A stretch of DNA of 19,792 bases from Cyclostephanos tholiformis (taxonomy: Eukaryota; Bacillariophyta; Thalassiosirophyceae; Thalassiosirales; Thalassiosiraceae). Positions 1 to 9,592 of the stretch are shown piece by piece (position 1 is the stretch's first letter; each line of letters begins with the position of its first letter). The notes below the pieces were generated by a model. It saw only the letters and a list, made by a program, of their open reading frames with translations. It was not told the origin of the DNA and ran no database searches. Position numbers and translations under genes: made by a program. Where the stretch lies: NCBI GenBank assembly GCA_036939975.1, contig JALLPB010000220.1, forward strand, positions 1 through 19,792. Direction: 5' to 3'.

Positions 1-1030
1 AACAACTGAAAATCAATTTGAACATACATAATCCTTAATAAATGTAATATGTTAATGAGTAACATTATACTACACCTGAGATCCAGTACAAATGTCTAAG
101 AAAAATTTTAATTCTGGAGATCAATTAAGTGGTCTTGTGAGGATCCCAAATAATACAAATTGCCTCCCCCCCGAATGACATCGATTCTCCCCCCCCCCCA
201 CACACACAACCTCAACACAAACCCCTCCAATACTTGCCTCACCAAGCATTCCAGGAAAGCCACACCACCCGTTGCTAGCCAAAAATGTGGCACATCTGTC
301 AATGCCAAGAGGCGGTCATCCAGCTATCAAAAACTCTCTAACCAATGCGGTTTCAGGAAAATCACCCCCAACACAACCCCCACACAACCACCTCCAATAC
401 TTGCATTTATGGATGAGTTGTGACATGTTGCATCACCAGTTGCACACCTATAGTGTGACACAACTGCCAGTGCCAGGGGGTGGCCATCAGACTACTGCAG
501 GGGGTCGAATAATGGTTCTACACACTGGCGGTCCCACCACCCTGGCTACCATATAACCTGCCTGCCCTCTAAAAATATCCCTGATTCTCTTGTCATCAGT
601 TGTTTTGGGTCCTTCCACGCCACCCATTGCTCTCCCCAAAAACAGACATACCAGGTTGGATTTGGGTGGTGGTCCAACCAACCACCCTATCACTCAAAAA
701 TCCCCCGCACAACCCCCACACAACCACCTCCAATTCTGGCATTGCCAGCTGTTTTGGACAAAACCGTGCCAACCATTGCATGCATATGGTGTTGTGTGGC
801 CATCGATGTAGAGGGGCGGCCATATGACAATGAAGATGGGTTGATTAGGGGTGGGTTCCCAAATCTAACAAATCGCCCTCCCCCAATGCCGGCACTCCCT
901 GCACCAATGCTTCAAACAAAGCCACAACACACATCACAAGGGGAGGGTGGGCTGCAGCTTCAGGTGCTGGGGGGTTGGCTTCCGATGACAAGATGGGGTT
1001 GAACAAAGGGCCACCATGGTGGGGTCTCAT
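1..1030. repeat. C/A-rich degenerate repeat block
   Basis: No convincing gene is visible. The stretch is rich in poly-C and CCACAACC-like tracts and contains diverged copies of one another. The clearest pair is an exact 27-bp match at 372-398 and 708-734, offset by 336 bp; a weaker relative lies near 190-235. Short ORFs occur in every frame on both strands, as expected from low-complexity DNA. It may be an old tandem array or the end of a decayed mobile element. Confidence 0.5.
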
Positions 1031-1392
1031 CTACCCAAAAATCCTTTATAAAAAAGGAGGTCCCCAATCCGAGTAAACTTGTATTGGTGAGGGATTCACA
1101 GAGGAATATTGTACTCTACATGGGAACATGGACTATCCAAAAAGGGAGATTCTACATATTGGTACCTTAAATGGCCAATTTACTTAATCAAGTATGATTT
1201 ACTAAATCTAGTAACTCTCCAGAAAAGGTTCGAACAGAAATACTCCCAAGTATCAAGAGGTAGAGCTCAACGAGACGCTTTGAATGATATATGGTCACCT
1301 AAGTAAATTTTGACAAGATCACTAGTAAAAATTAGGTACAAGCTATGTGGTCCTAATCCCCTTAAATGTCTAGTATCATTAAACTAGATAGT
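1031..1392. other. Intergenic, AT-richer, no assigned gene
   Basis: A 65-residue ORF on the plus strand (1109-1306) has no family signature that I recognise. The stretch lies immediately 3' of the piggyBac relic, so it may contain that element's 3' end. Several TTAA tetranucleotides (the piggyBac target site) are present, for example near 1165, 1364 and 1378, but I could not pair one with a second end. Confidence 0.3.
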
Positions 1393-3020
1393 CTATGCCC
1401 ATTTCAACTCAGTTACAACATGCACAGCATGGCAGAACTTGCAAATCCACTTGCCTGGGTGGCAAGAGCAATAAGTTTTGATGTGTTTGGGCGGCTTACC
1501 ACATTGTTTGAATGAGCACGGGTAGTTCTGGTGAGGCTGTTTTACATTGCACTGCCACTTTCTTTTTACATACTTTGTTGCTTTAAGCCAAGCGACCATG
1601 AGCTGATGGTCTGTACTGACCACATGCACTTTGTCCAAATCCTCTGTTGCAAGCCATTTGTTCTTTATTAGCTCCCATGCTAGCTTGTGGTGAAACTGCT
1701 GGAGGGTAGGGACAGGATTGGGATGGCAAAAGAATTGATATGCAAGGTACGCATTTACCTCAGTCACCACAAGTATGAATGAGAACACTCGTATCTCCCA
1801 ATGAGTTGTGGTAATTGTAGCCTCAATCAAAGGGACTGCATGCCACAAATTGTTGTGATCATCAACGGCATGACAATATTTATAATGCCACTTGTATGGG
1901 CAAGGGAATCAAAACCTTTGAGCAACCTCAACCCTCCCCTCCATCCATCTCTGCTTCTGCTCTTCACAACTCTCATTTGCAAGGAGCAGCCCTCCCATTG
2001 CCATCATTTTCATAACAGAGCTGGGCTCCTTTAGCCCCCACAAGAATTTCTCCTCACTGTTGAGTGTGCCAGAGATAGCCATTAAATCTCCAACCAAGGC
2101 CTCTGTGAAGGCCTGGGTCATTGCATCACCAGGAACATATGCTGGCCAGTCCTGGCATTTTTTATGATGGTACAGGCAAACAAGGCAACCTTTTTCAATT
2201 CAACGAGAGCCTTCAAAACACAGAAGCTCGAGTCTAGGACATCATACCATCCCATCAAGAAGTAGCTTGACAACATCTGCATCAATAGTCCCATTGTCTT
2301 CCACAACTAGCTACATCTCTCCACCACCTGAGTAGGATGGTCTTTTCCCTCAACCATCACCATCATGAAAAGGATGCCCAACAATCTGCAGCATGTTGTA
2401 TGGTATTCATTGCCAAATGGGTGGGGTTTGCATGGACAAATCACCCACCTGAGGCAAGTCCATCAACTAAACCAAATTGACATTCTCTCATCAAGACATA
2501 TCACCCACCCTGTACTGAAGATCATTCACATGTGCTCATTTCATGTGGTGACCATCTCCTAAATCTGCTAGAACTCATCCCAAAATGTTGGCTGTGGACA
2601 GAGGGTAAATTGCAATGCCGACGTGATTGCCAAATAATGCCACCACGTCATATTCTGATTAAAAATAAACCATGGGATGTTATTCTTCTTGTCCTCCAAT
2701 TCATCACCCATCCTTGTCGCCATTCTCCAGAAGTAGTCCGGCAATTTGGTATAACACGACATCAACAACATCATCCCAATGTACTGCAACATCTCTCCAA
2801 ACATTATCGACACCACATTCACTTCAAGCAGCGTGTTGCTGGTTGCATTTACGGTGGTCTCCTCAAGAAAAATATGGGGGAGGAAATGGATGAAGATATC
2901 AACAAAGGCCTTCTCATTGGGGGACCACTTGTTTGCAAATGTTGGCCCATTGTACATCGAGCCTTCATCAGAAGTAGCACCATGTCCCATATCACTTTCA
3001 GATGGCACTACATAGGGCAT
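1393..3020 (-). pseudogene. Decayed piggyBac-type (PGBD/DDE_Tnp_1_7) transposase
   Basis: Reading 3020 down to 1393 gives about 540 codons of a piggyBac-like cut-and-paste transposase. An N-terminal block includes FANKWSPNEKAF. The three Asp-bearing motifs of the catalytic core follow in order: ICLDERMS, VLDSSFCVLKAL and HAVDDHNNLWHA. Then come HWEIRVFSFIL and VTEVNAYLAYQFF, and a C-terminal Cys/His-rich domain of the zinc-finger kind seen at piggyBac C termini. It is dead: one frame is used from 3020 to about 2160, and one base appears to be missing in the T6 run at 2158-2163, after which the reading continues in a second frame (KCQDWPAYVPGD is recovered across the break). Seven in-frame stops lie at 2568, 2559, 2541, 2526, 2463, 2307 and 1909. 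CpG is strongly depleted. The family call rests on motif order and the Asp residues; no search was run. Confidence 0.85.
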
Positions 3021-4700
3021 TTTTTATGCTACATGGGTCATTGTTGTTGCTACATGGGACATCAAGTCCACTGACAATTCTATTGTCCGGGGATATGGTA
3101 TGCACGTGACTGATAACTGATTACTAAAATTACACTTCTACATACAAATCACATAGGAATCCGGTATCAACTCCCCCAACACGATGAAGATAGCGAAACC
3201 TCACCTACCAACAGCATGACCGTCTGGGCAGCTTTGGCCCTCTTGTTTTTGTATATTTGCTCCGCTCCCACTCCTTTGCCATGGGTGCAACAATGGAGGT
3301 CAAATATGTTCTCCCCAGCTTGTAAATGATCTTTGCCTCCTCTGCAAAATCAGCAACAAAATTTTCCTGCTGGGTGCTGGCACAAACAACACACAAAAAT
3401 GTCCACATCCACTCACTTCTGCTGCCTTCCAAAGAAGCATATTTGCCATAGGGGGGATGAAAAAGACGACAATGATGATGACAATTATGAAGATGGGTAT
3501 CACAAGGGGGGGGGATATCTCAAGGACGGACATTGGCAAGGATTGTGGGGAATGAGGTTGAGGTCATGGGGGATGGGATGATGATATCAAGGTTGGGATG
3601 CAGTTTCGAGGATTATGACCACAACAAGGACAACAAAGAGGAGGAGGACAACGGCATCAAGGACGAGAGCAAAGGGGGTAAATGAGGAAAAAGCAGGGGC
3701 AAGACGTCCATCTCATCGGCCGCAATCGTCGACAAACGTGAAATCTGGGATGTAATATCATTTACAGTGCCACAACTAATGTACGGGGAGGAGCCAAAGG
3801 AGCTGTTCACGGCGCTATTGATGATGAGGATGCCGCCGCCGTCGCTAGGCCAACATTCGACAAAGGCAATGACTCCTATGACCATGGCAAAAATGAGCTT
3901 GATGGCTGGGGGTGGGGGAGGGATGGCAATCAATCCTGATGAGTGGCACGACAGGGTGCAATGCATTGTATTTTTGCTGGACGTTCTTGAGTGATGACTC
4001 AATGGTGGAGTGGAGAAATTCCATTTGACGTTGATGTCCATTTCAACATTGCCGATGAAGATAATGATGACTTATCCAATATGTTTCTCTCTGTCGAAGA
4101 ACGTCGCAACTTCCCTTGCCATAAATGCTGCATCACCATCCATGGCCAACATTGCCCGATTGTACATCAAGCGCATTTTGCTACAAGGGGGAGATGGGTC
4201 AAGGATGGTGCATCACGGCGACCAGTCCCTCCCTGATCAATAATGGGGGGGAGAATTGACTGAAGTCTCCTTCTGCACAACAGAATGACTGGTGAAGGAG
4301 GAGGACCTGGGATGTTTGTCAAGCCCTTGGATTTACTGTCCATCATAGACAATGAGGGGGGCGAATGGGACCACCCGACACCATCGTGGACATGGGAGGG
4401 ACAAGGGCCAGCCAACAATATAGAGGAGGACACTTTTCGATTGACCATGGCATTTGGGTCAAATGCCATTGCCAAGTACGTCTATGACACAACAGAGGAA
4501 GTGGCAAACACATCCGCACATAAGTCCATGGAGCGACAACTGGAGACACTTGGGGCATGGGAATGGGGGCAGTACAAGGTAGAGGAGGAGGAATGGCGGG
4601 ATTTTAGATGGGGGAGGGACCAATCGTGGGATGACTGGTGACAGAGGGGGATGAAAAACACTGCCTATAAGCTTCCATGGCAGCCCAGCAGGTGGAAGAG
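3021..4700. other. Low-complexity, weakly coding-looking stretch
   Basis: No gene is assigned. Both strands hold ORFs of 100-140 codons (minus 3613-4041; plus 4285-4641) built largely from GAT/GAC/GAG or proline/serine-rich low-complexity DNA. The minus-strand reading near 4060-4180 (MLAMDGDAAFMAREVATFF) looks protein-like but continues into a stop. CpG is less depleted around 3700-3880 than in the flanking relics. The sequence GGGACATCAAGTCC occurs at about 3057 and again at about 4944 in direct orientation, so an insertion between these points is possible but unproven. Confidence 0.3.
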
Positions 4701-5580
4701 GATGCAGCATTCGGTCCCTCGATTCCCTCCCTCCTAACCTAGGGGTGTTTACCCTTAGATTGGTAGCGTCACCTATATGGGCCGACTAGATTTCTGCAAC
4801 TCTGTGGAAATGTTGCACTGATGTGGCTGCTCTTGCTTACAGGCTGGAAAAGAAAGACAAAAGCTATGTCTGCTTAAATGGTCTATACTGTTAGCAAATA
4901 GTGTAGGCCAGAGTATTTTTTTTTGAAAATGTAAAAATGTTGGGACATCAAGTCCGCTAACAGCTTACCAGTAGGTAATCTCACCTACTAATGTCTGATC
5001 ATACCTATTTTGCATTATCTTCTCATGTCCCAGAGAGAAATGCCCATAAGCTATTAATTATAATGGATGAAAATCTTGATTTTTCTGGTCATCTTCTCGT
5101 TGTCATATTTTTGACTACAGTAGTCCTATGCACATGGTAGATAAAAATCTAATAAATTTGGACTTTCTTTTCTAATTGAATTGATTTGCTTCTAAAAAAC
5201 CAACTGGGAAGATGCAATTTTTATAATACTAAAGCCTATGTATATGAGAGAGCTATCGAAAGAAAAAAATGGAGTCTATTTATCATATTGAACCCTACAT
5301 ATGTAGCATTTTTATTTCAAATCACTAAGACCAACGATGGACCTCCTCAACCAACTGCCAATCCCTTACCAAAAAGCATAACACATAACAACAAAAAACA
5401 AAAACATGGCCATCATGGTCCCCCGCCGCCTGCCGCCCACTGCCCCCCAGTGGCTTCAATTTGGTAGACAAGGCCAATAGCTGTGCATTGCATGATTGGT
5501 CTTGATTGTCGTAGCATGGCGATATAAACTTTATTGGTCTAATTTACTATTTCTCTATTTTATTAATGATTTTATTGCAG
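4701..5580. other. AT-rich intergenic stretch
   Basis: Nothing is assignable. There are T-rich and A-rich runs, and a C-rich patch near 5420-5450. ORFs (5186-5467 and 5496-5741, plus) are short and show no family signal. The tail (5550-5580) is T-rich and ends in TTGCAG, a possible splice acceptor for the relic exon that follows. Confidence 0.4.
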
Positions 5581-5810
5581 CCAGTGGCGCAGCAAGCTGG
5601 CGCACAAAAGGTGAGTTTTGTAAGCTATTTAACGTGCTTTTTTCTTCTGCTGAATCAATATGCAATTTTCAAGTGAGAAACAATTATGCTTTGCTCTCAT
5701 CCAAAAATGCAACTGAAAAATTGAATCAAAAACATATGTAGGAAATGGTATGCAGTATGCTATGAACATTGACACCTGTCCTACATGCAAAGGAATTGGT
5801 TCAAAAGTTG
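5581..5810 (+). pseudogene. Possible relic exon pair with a CXXCXGXG (DnaJ-type) motif
   Basis: A 30-bp segment, 5581-5610, is bounded by an acceptor-like TTGCAG and a strong donor-like AAG|GTGAGT. About 145 bp later, after ATGCAG (ending at 5755), an open segment reads YAMNIDTCPTCKGIGSK. It contains CPTCKGIG at 5777-5800, matching the CXXCXGXG zinc motif of the DnaJ cysteine-rich domain. Joining the two segments keeps one frame. The motif is short and occurs in other zinc proteins, and no further exons could be found, so this is tentative. It stops at about 5842. Confidence 0.25.
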
Positions 5811-5869
5811 ATCGTATGATTTATTTAGGCCAAACTAATACATAAAAAATTGTGATATGTCCTTTTTAT

Positions 5870-6402
5870 ACCTCTTAAATGATCTAACTATGGGGCATGG
5901 CAGTACGATATTTGATGTCCCATCAATATTGTCTTTGGGAGCGCTTCTGTTGTTGCAAAATTGCTCGGTGATTGATGCCGTCCCATGCCCATGGCTGCCC
6001 TTCAAAGACGCCCCCCCCCTTGACAGGAGCCAGTGCGCCAAACATTGTTGGGATGCTCTTGGGGGCCAGTTTGTTGTTGTTGTTGACCTCAAAGCCCATG
6101 TCTTAAATGAGGGTGATATCCTCCACCCTATTTTGGGTGTGGAAGACAAATTCTGTGATTTCTTCTTCCTGCTTGTTAATTGTGATGGTGGCAGTGAGCA
6201 CTTTGGCTGTAGGCAATTCCCCCCAAGGTTGATCGAGCAACCCTTGCTCCTCCACCCTAACCCAATGCTCCACAACATGGAGGAGACCAGGGGTAGTGCT
6301 GCTACAAAAAATTGAGACAAACCTTACTTGCCCCACTAATGGCAATGAGATCATCAATGCACCAGCCTGGCTTGGGGTTGATGAGAGCTGCAGCAACATC
6401 AT
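5870..6402 (-). pseudogene. Decayed ORF, possibly a piggyBac N-terminal region
   Basis: A coherent minus-strand reading runs from about 6340 to 5880: HVVEHWVRVEEQGLLDQPWG, then ELPTAKVLTATIT, EEEITEFVFHTQNRVEDI and WAWDGINHRAILQQQ, with in-frame stops (TAA near 6103, TGA near 5925). A second frame just upstream (6340-6410) reads LINPKPGWCIDDLIAISG, so a frameshift is likely. I do not recognise the family with confidence. Its strand and position upstream of the piggyBac catalytic core at 3020-1393, and a W-D-G-x-x-H-R-A phrase, suggest it may be the displaced 5' part of that transposase. The plus-strand ORF at 5857-6315 is probably its shadow. Confidence 0.35.
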
Positions 6403-6749
6403 TCAATAGCCCAATGAATTTTATGAGGCAAGAGCAGTGGGCTCCCTTGCTGAGACAGGGCATTGCTGCTGGTGCCATTGTTGGAGGAAAAATCTGTTGA
6501 GATCTTCACAACACAGTATCATAAGTATTCCAATGTTAGATTTTTGGCAAGGGGTGGTTGTGGTTGTGAAACAGAGATTTTTTTATTTTTTTTGATCATG
6601 AAAATTACCCATAGCACTGCCAAAGAACAGCAGATTCACCCCCTAAACCATGATGAACATTGGTGCCCTTAAGTTTGGGGGGTAGCAAGATGATGCACAA
6701 CATGCCAATATGCTGGGGGCCAATGTTGTCCGATGCAACCAGTAGATTA
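6403..6749. other. Left flank of transposon A, no gene
   Basis: No gene is supported. Two short plus-strand ORFs (6312-6500, 6463-6672) overlap the decayed ORF and then a T-rich run near 6580. The stretch ends in the TA dinucleotide (6748-6749) that borders transposon A. Confidence 0.4.
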
Positions 6750-6861
6750 CTACCACCTTAAAATCAATTGAAACAGTAGGTAACTAAGGGTTAGCTAAGG
6801 GCTAGCTAAGGGCTAGGTAATGGTTAGCTAAAGGTTAGCTAAGGGTTAGGAATTACCTGCC
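6750..6861 (+). repeat. Transposon A left terminal inverted repeat
   Basis: An outer 26 bp, conserved with the other three termini, is followed by about six copies of an 11-bp unit (consensus TAGCTAAGGGT) and then GGAATTACCTGCC. The unit contains the 8-bp palindrome TTAGCTAA, so each copy is self-complementary as well as being part of the larger inverted repeat. Confidence 0.85.
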
Positions 6862-7175
6862 ATAGGAAGCCTCATAGATGTGTACCAGTTCCTATTTCTG
6901 CTGTCTTTGGCCGAGAAGAGAGGAGGAGAACATGCTCCTACTCCATCACAATTCCAGAAAAAACCATGGACGAATTCTGTCACCCCCTGCCGCCCATTGT
7001 TCTTGCTCTTGCCATGAGCGGCAGCCTCCCCCCCCACTCCCCCCCCAACATTCCACATCTAATCTAATGTCCTGTGCTGTTTGAACTGCCATTGGTGCCC
7101 ATCACACCAGGGGGGGGAAGGCCGTAAATTCACCCCCATCCAGCACCGCTTGGACTCGATGATCCTCCACTGCAA
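6862..7175 (+). repeat. Left shell of transposon A (shared with B)
   Basis: This aligns throughout with 9593-9885 in transposon B. Shared landmarks include CTGCTGTCTTTG, CTTGCTCTTGCCATGAGC, long C tracts, CATCTAATCTAATGTCCTGT and a G-run followed by AAGGCC. Similarity stops near CCACTGC in A and CCGCTGCC in B, which marks the junction to cargo. The two copies do not keep one reading frame relative to each other, so I see no conserved protein here. Confidence 0.8.
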
Positions 7176-7751
7176 CTGTGGCCAAGGAAAGGTGTGTAAA
7201 ATCACAGCATGAGGACCGCCATACTCATACTCCTTACAAATAGAATCTCGTTTTTATTGAAACACTGACCATCCGACACTTCATCCTTACAGTATGTGGA
7301 CCTTGCTGGAAAGAAGTTCTTCACTGGCCTCATCGAACTCATGATGTTGGGGCCCATGTGTGAGTATATTATCATTATATATTATTGCTATGGAAATGGA
7401 GGGGATTCACCTTTGGGGTGAGCATTGGGGAACGGGAGGAGGTAGGGAACAAATGATGATGTACTCACTCTTTGATAAATTGTGTTCTTTTTTTCAGTTG
7501 CACTTGCAATAATTATACCCTCATCAACAGGCAAAATGGTCTGGGAGGGGGCCAATGTTGTGAAGGAAGGACACAAGATGCTCGGTGCAACCATGCCTTC
7601 TGAGAGTGCCTGTGGTACCATCCGCGGTGACTTTTGCATTGAGGTGGGTAGAAACATATGCCATGGTAGTGACTCGGTGGACAGTGCCAAGAAAGAGATC
7701 AGACTTTGGTTCCTGGAGGGCATGTGCGCATCGAGCTGGGTTTACAAATAG
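7176..7751 (+). pseudogene. Captured nucleoside diphosphate kinase fragment (C-terminal part)
   Basis: NDP kinase transfers the gamma phosphate from NTP to NDP through a phosphohistidine. The fragment reads across at least two exons. Exon 7293-7359 gives YVDLAGKKFFTGLIELM and GPM. An intron at 7360-7530 (GTGAGT...CAACAG, phase 1) follows. Exon 7531-7751 gives [17 protein letters not shown], then [39 protein letters not shown] and a terminal WVYK followed by a stop. NICHGSD holds the active-site histidine. An upstream partial exon ends near 7191 (TVAKE then GTGTGT), with an intron to about 7292 and one base out of phase. About 95 residues remain of a family of roughly 150. The N-terminal nucleotide-binding start is missing and the fragment is fused to the transposon shell, so it is not a working gene on its own, though the last two exons are open. 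Confidence 0.85.
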
Positions 7752-8079
7752 GAGTGAAGGAGGCAGGATCAATAATATATATTGCACAAACCAGCCTTGG
7801 CTGGCTTGTCATGCATTGACAGAAGGCGGGAGGGTGACACAATGGGGTCCAAGTAAATGCAGTGATTCAATCTTAGTCATTCCAATTTGAAACATTTGTA
7901 TGCCCCCACTAACAGCACATAGTAAATACCCCTAGTTTTTATAATACACCAATTGGCATGTCTCAAGAACATAAACGAGGAGAACTTCTTCCTTGAGCTT
8001 GTTGCTCAGATCGATGTGGGTGCTGCCCAACATTTTACTGCAGTTTGTCTAGATGTGAGCTGGCACCATGTCACAAGTA
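7752..8079. other. Transposon A interior between cargo fragments
   Basis: No gene is assigned. Short ORFs only. The stretch separates the NDPK fragment (plus) from the SGNH-like relic (minus) and may be flanking DNA captured with either. Confidence 0.4.
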
Positions 8080-8959
8080 TCAGAGGTGGTGGCAATTGAC
8101 TACCAATCTAGCACGGTAGAGACACTTGCTACTACGTCAGGGATAATTCAAGTGAATCTCCCTGGCAACATTCCACAAATATTATGCTGTCTTTACACTT
8201 GGCTTGGGGGTCCGATTGGACCATCCCTGATGTCGTGCATGACTCTGGCATCCCTCCTCAGATCCGTGATATTATCATCCATCAGGGGCAGTGGCAGGGG
8301 AGATCCAAACATTGTCTAGTGCAACACGCATCCCTGCAAGAACTTGCCCGATGGACTTGGGTGGAAGTTATCATACGGATCAAACAGTCCCTCCCACAGC
8401 TTGTGGTCCTTGTCATGTATGTGCAAGAACGTGGTCCCAACAGAACGATTGATCCCAGCGCATTCCCCCAATCGGATCATGGGTGATTTTACGTCATCAC
8501 TAAGGCACATATGGAATTTGTGCATTTTTGATCCTAGGTCCGATGAATCATTTATCCCCGGATAATGATAGGCAAATGTCTTGATGATGATGGGTGTCGC
8601 ACGATTCCACAGGATGAGGGGGAGGTACTTATCCTGCCAACAAAATGTGCAGGACCCTGACTGTGATTGTTCATGACCACCTAATCCCGCCTTCCCCTCT
8701 TGCCGCATCACCCTATCCCTCCCACTGAACCATTGTCGACGTCATTGATGTCACAATCCAACAGTGTCAGAACCGTTGGCTTGGCCACATTGTATATGAT
8801 GGCTGCCCTCCTCCCCCCCTCCCAATCATCTACCATTTTCCTTGTTGCCATGTTGGGCGTGAATCTACAATCCATCCAATTGCCATCCTCCCAGAGCAAT
8901 GATAGGGAGGCACCTCCCAGGAAGCAGGAATCCTGGAATGATATGGCACCTTTGTCCAA
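8080..8959 (-). pseudogene. Captured SGNH/GDSL-hydrolase-like gene relic
   Basis: SGNH hydrolases are esterase/lipase-fold enzymes. Reading the minus strand from 8959: QDSCFLGGASLSLLWEDGN (N-terminal-like), a frameshift near 8700, then HEQSQSGS, KYLPLILWNRATPIII, TFAYHYPGINDSSDLGS, RLGECAGINRS, and the most telling segment DNFHPSPSGKFLQGCVL followed by MFGSPLP. The order of an E/DQSQ phrase, a central 'TFAY' strand and a final (D)NxHPSPSGxFLxxCV block fits diatom SGNH-like proteins, with His in block V. A stop at about 8316-8318 precedes MFG, and more stops follow (about 8200 and 8150). It is broken by one frameshift and at least three stops. The family call is moderately sure; the catalytic serine block cannot be placed. 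Confidence 0.55.
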
Positions 8960-9229
8960 ATTCCTGAGGAAGCGAGGACATTTTTTGTATTACTGCATTG
9001 AGTTGCTGAGAAATGCAACCCTCACACTGGCACCACCAGGGGGATGATCATTGTTCATCCTATATGATTAATAATGAGCATGCTGACTACTATGATAGTG
9101 GTGGCAGTATTGCACCACCATATGCAATTTGATATAGCCTACCTCCTCCTGCTCTCCAAAAGCTCTACTAGATTATCTCCATCATCTTCCCTCTGGAAGG
9201 TGTCCTTCCAGATGTGATGAGATGTCAAG

Positions 9230-9415
9230 TGCGGTGTGCAGAATCAACATCTTGTAGTGGTGGTGGCTGTGAAGGGAAAGCAATGCCAATGGGGGGATGG
9301 TTGATGGGGTCGGGGGGGTGGGTTAGGTCGAAGGGAGAGATACCTCTGGGTGATAGGTGGCAGTTGGGGAGGGCGTCAAAGTCAGCGGCTGCTGCTATGG
9401 TGTATTTTTATTTAT
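9230..9415 (+). repeat. Right shell of transposon A (shared with B)
   Basis: Homologous to about 11510-11690 in B. Shared landmarks are GCAATGCCAATGGGGG-like, GATGGTTGATGGGGT-like, GGGTGATAGGTG, GGGGAGGGC and a near-identical TGCTATGGTGTATTTTTATT just inside the terminal repeat. The stretch 8960-9229 before it holds no gene that I can support. Confidence 0.75.
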
Positions 9416-9511
9416 GGCCAGGTAATTCCTAGCCCTTAGCTAATCCTTAGCTAAGGGTTCCTTAGCTAACCCTTAGGTAGTGGCTCTTTTCAATTGATTT
9501 TAAGGCGGTTG
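9416..9511 (-). repeat. Transposon A right terminal inverted repeat
   Basis: From GGCCAGGTAATTCC inward to outward: about three to four 11-bp units, one of them locally inverted (CCTTAGCTAAGGGTTCC), then TCAATTGATTTTAAGGCGG and TTG at the outer end, adjoining TA at 9512-9513. It is the reverse complement of the left terminus but with a different repeat number. Confidence 0.85.
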
Positions 9512-9513
9512 TA

Positions 9514-9592
9514 CTACTGCCATAAAATCAATTGAAACAGTAGGTAACTAGGGGTTAGCTAAGGGTTAGCTAAGGGTTAAGAATTACCTGCC
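9514..9592 (+). repeat. Transposon B left terminal inverted repeat
   Basis: Begins CTACTGCCATAAAATCAATT, then three 11-bp units of the TAGCTAAGGGT type and GAATTACCTGCC. It is the shortest of the four termini because of its low unit count. Confidence 0.85.

Larger units (their letters stand above)
6750..9511. mobile_element. DNA transposon A with captured gene cargo
   Basis: A 2.76-kb element. Its ends are inverted copies: the left begins CTACCACCTTAAAATCAATT and the right, reverse-complemented, begins CAACCGCCTTAAAATCAATT. Both continue through an 11-bp tandem repeat to a shared GGTAATTCC/GGAATTACC boundary. TA flanks both sides (6748-6749 and 9512-9513), consistent with a TA target duplication. 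The left subterminal 300 bp (6862-7175) and the right 190 bp (about 9230-9415) are clearly homologous to transposon B, while the interior is not. The interior holds NDPK (+) and SGNH-like (-) gene fragments and no recognisable transposase, so this is a non-autonomous gene-carrying element of the Pack-TIR type. The superfamily is unresolved: TA duplication points towards Tc1/mariner-like, but long repeat-filled TIRs also recall Foldback-like elements. Confidence 0.8.

Noticed and set aside
1225..1240. GGTTCGAA, a tRNA T-loop-like string
   Set aside because: No acceptor, D or anticodon stem can be built around it.
3613..4041. 142-codon minus-strand ORF
   Set aside because: Serine/leucine/proline low complexity opposite Asp/Glu-rich codons on the other strand; no domain and no support for either strand.
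3057..4957. LTR-type element flanked by GGGACATCAAGTCC
   Set aside because: The direct repeat is only 14 bp with poor extension, and no reverse transcriptase, integrase or primer-binding site is visible between the copies.
5857..6315. 152-codon plus-strand ORF
   Set aside because: The minus strand gives the more protein-like reading (EITEFVFHTQNRVEDI, WAWDGINHRA); the plus ORF has no recognisable feature and looks like a shadow.
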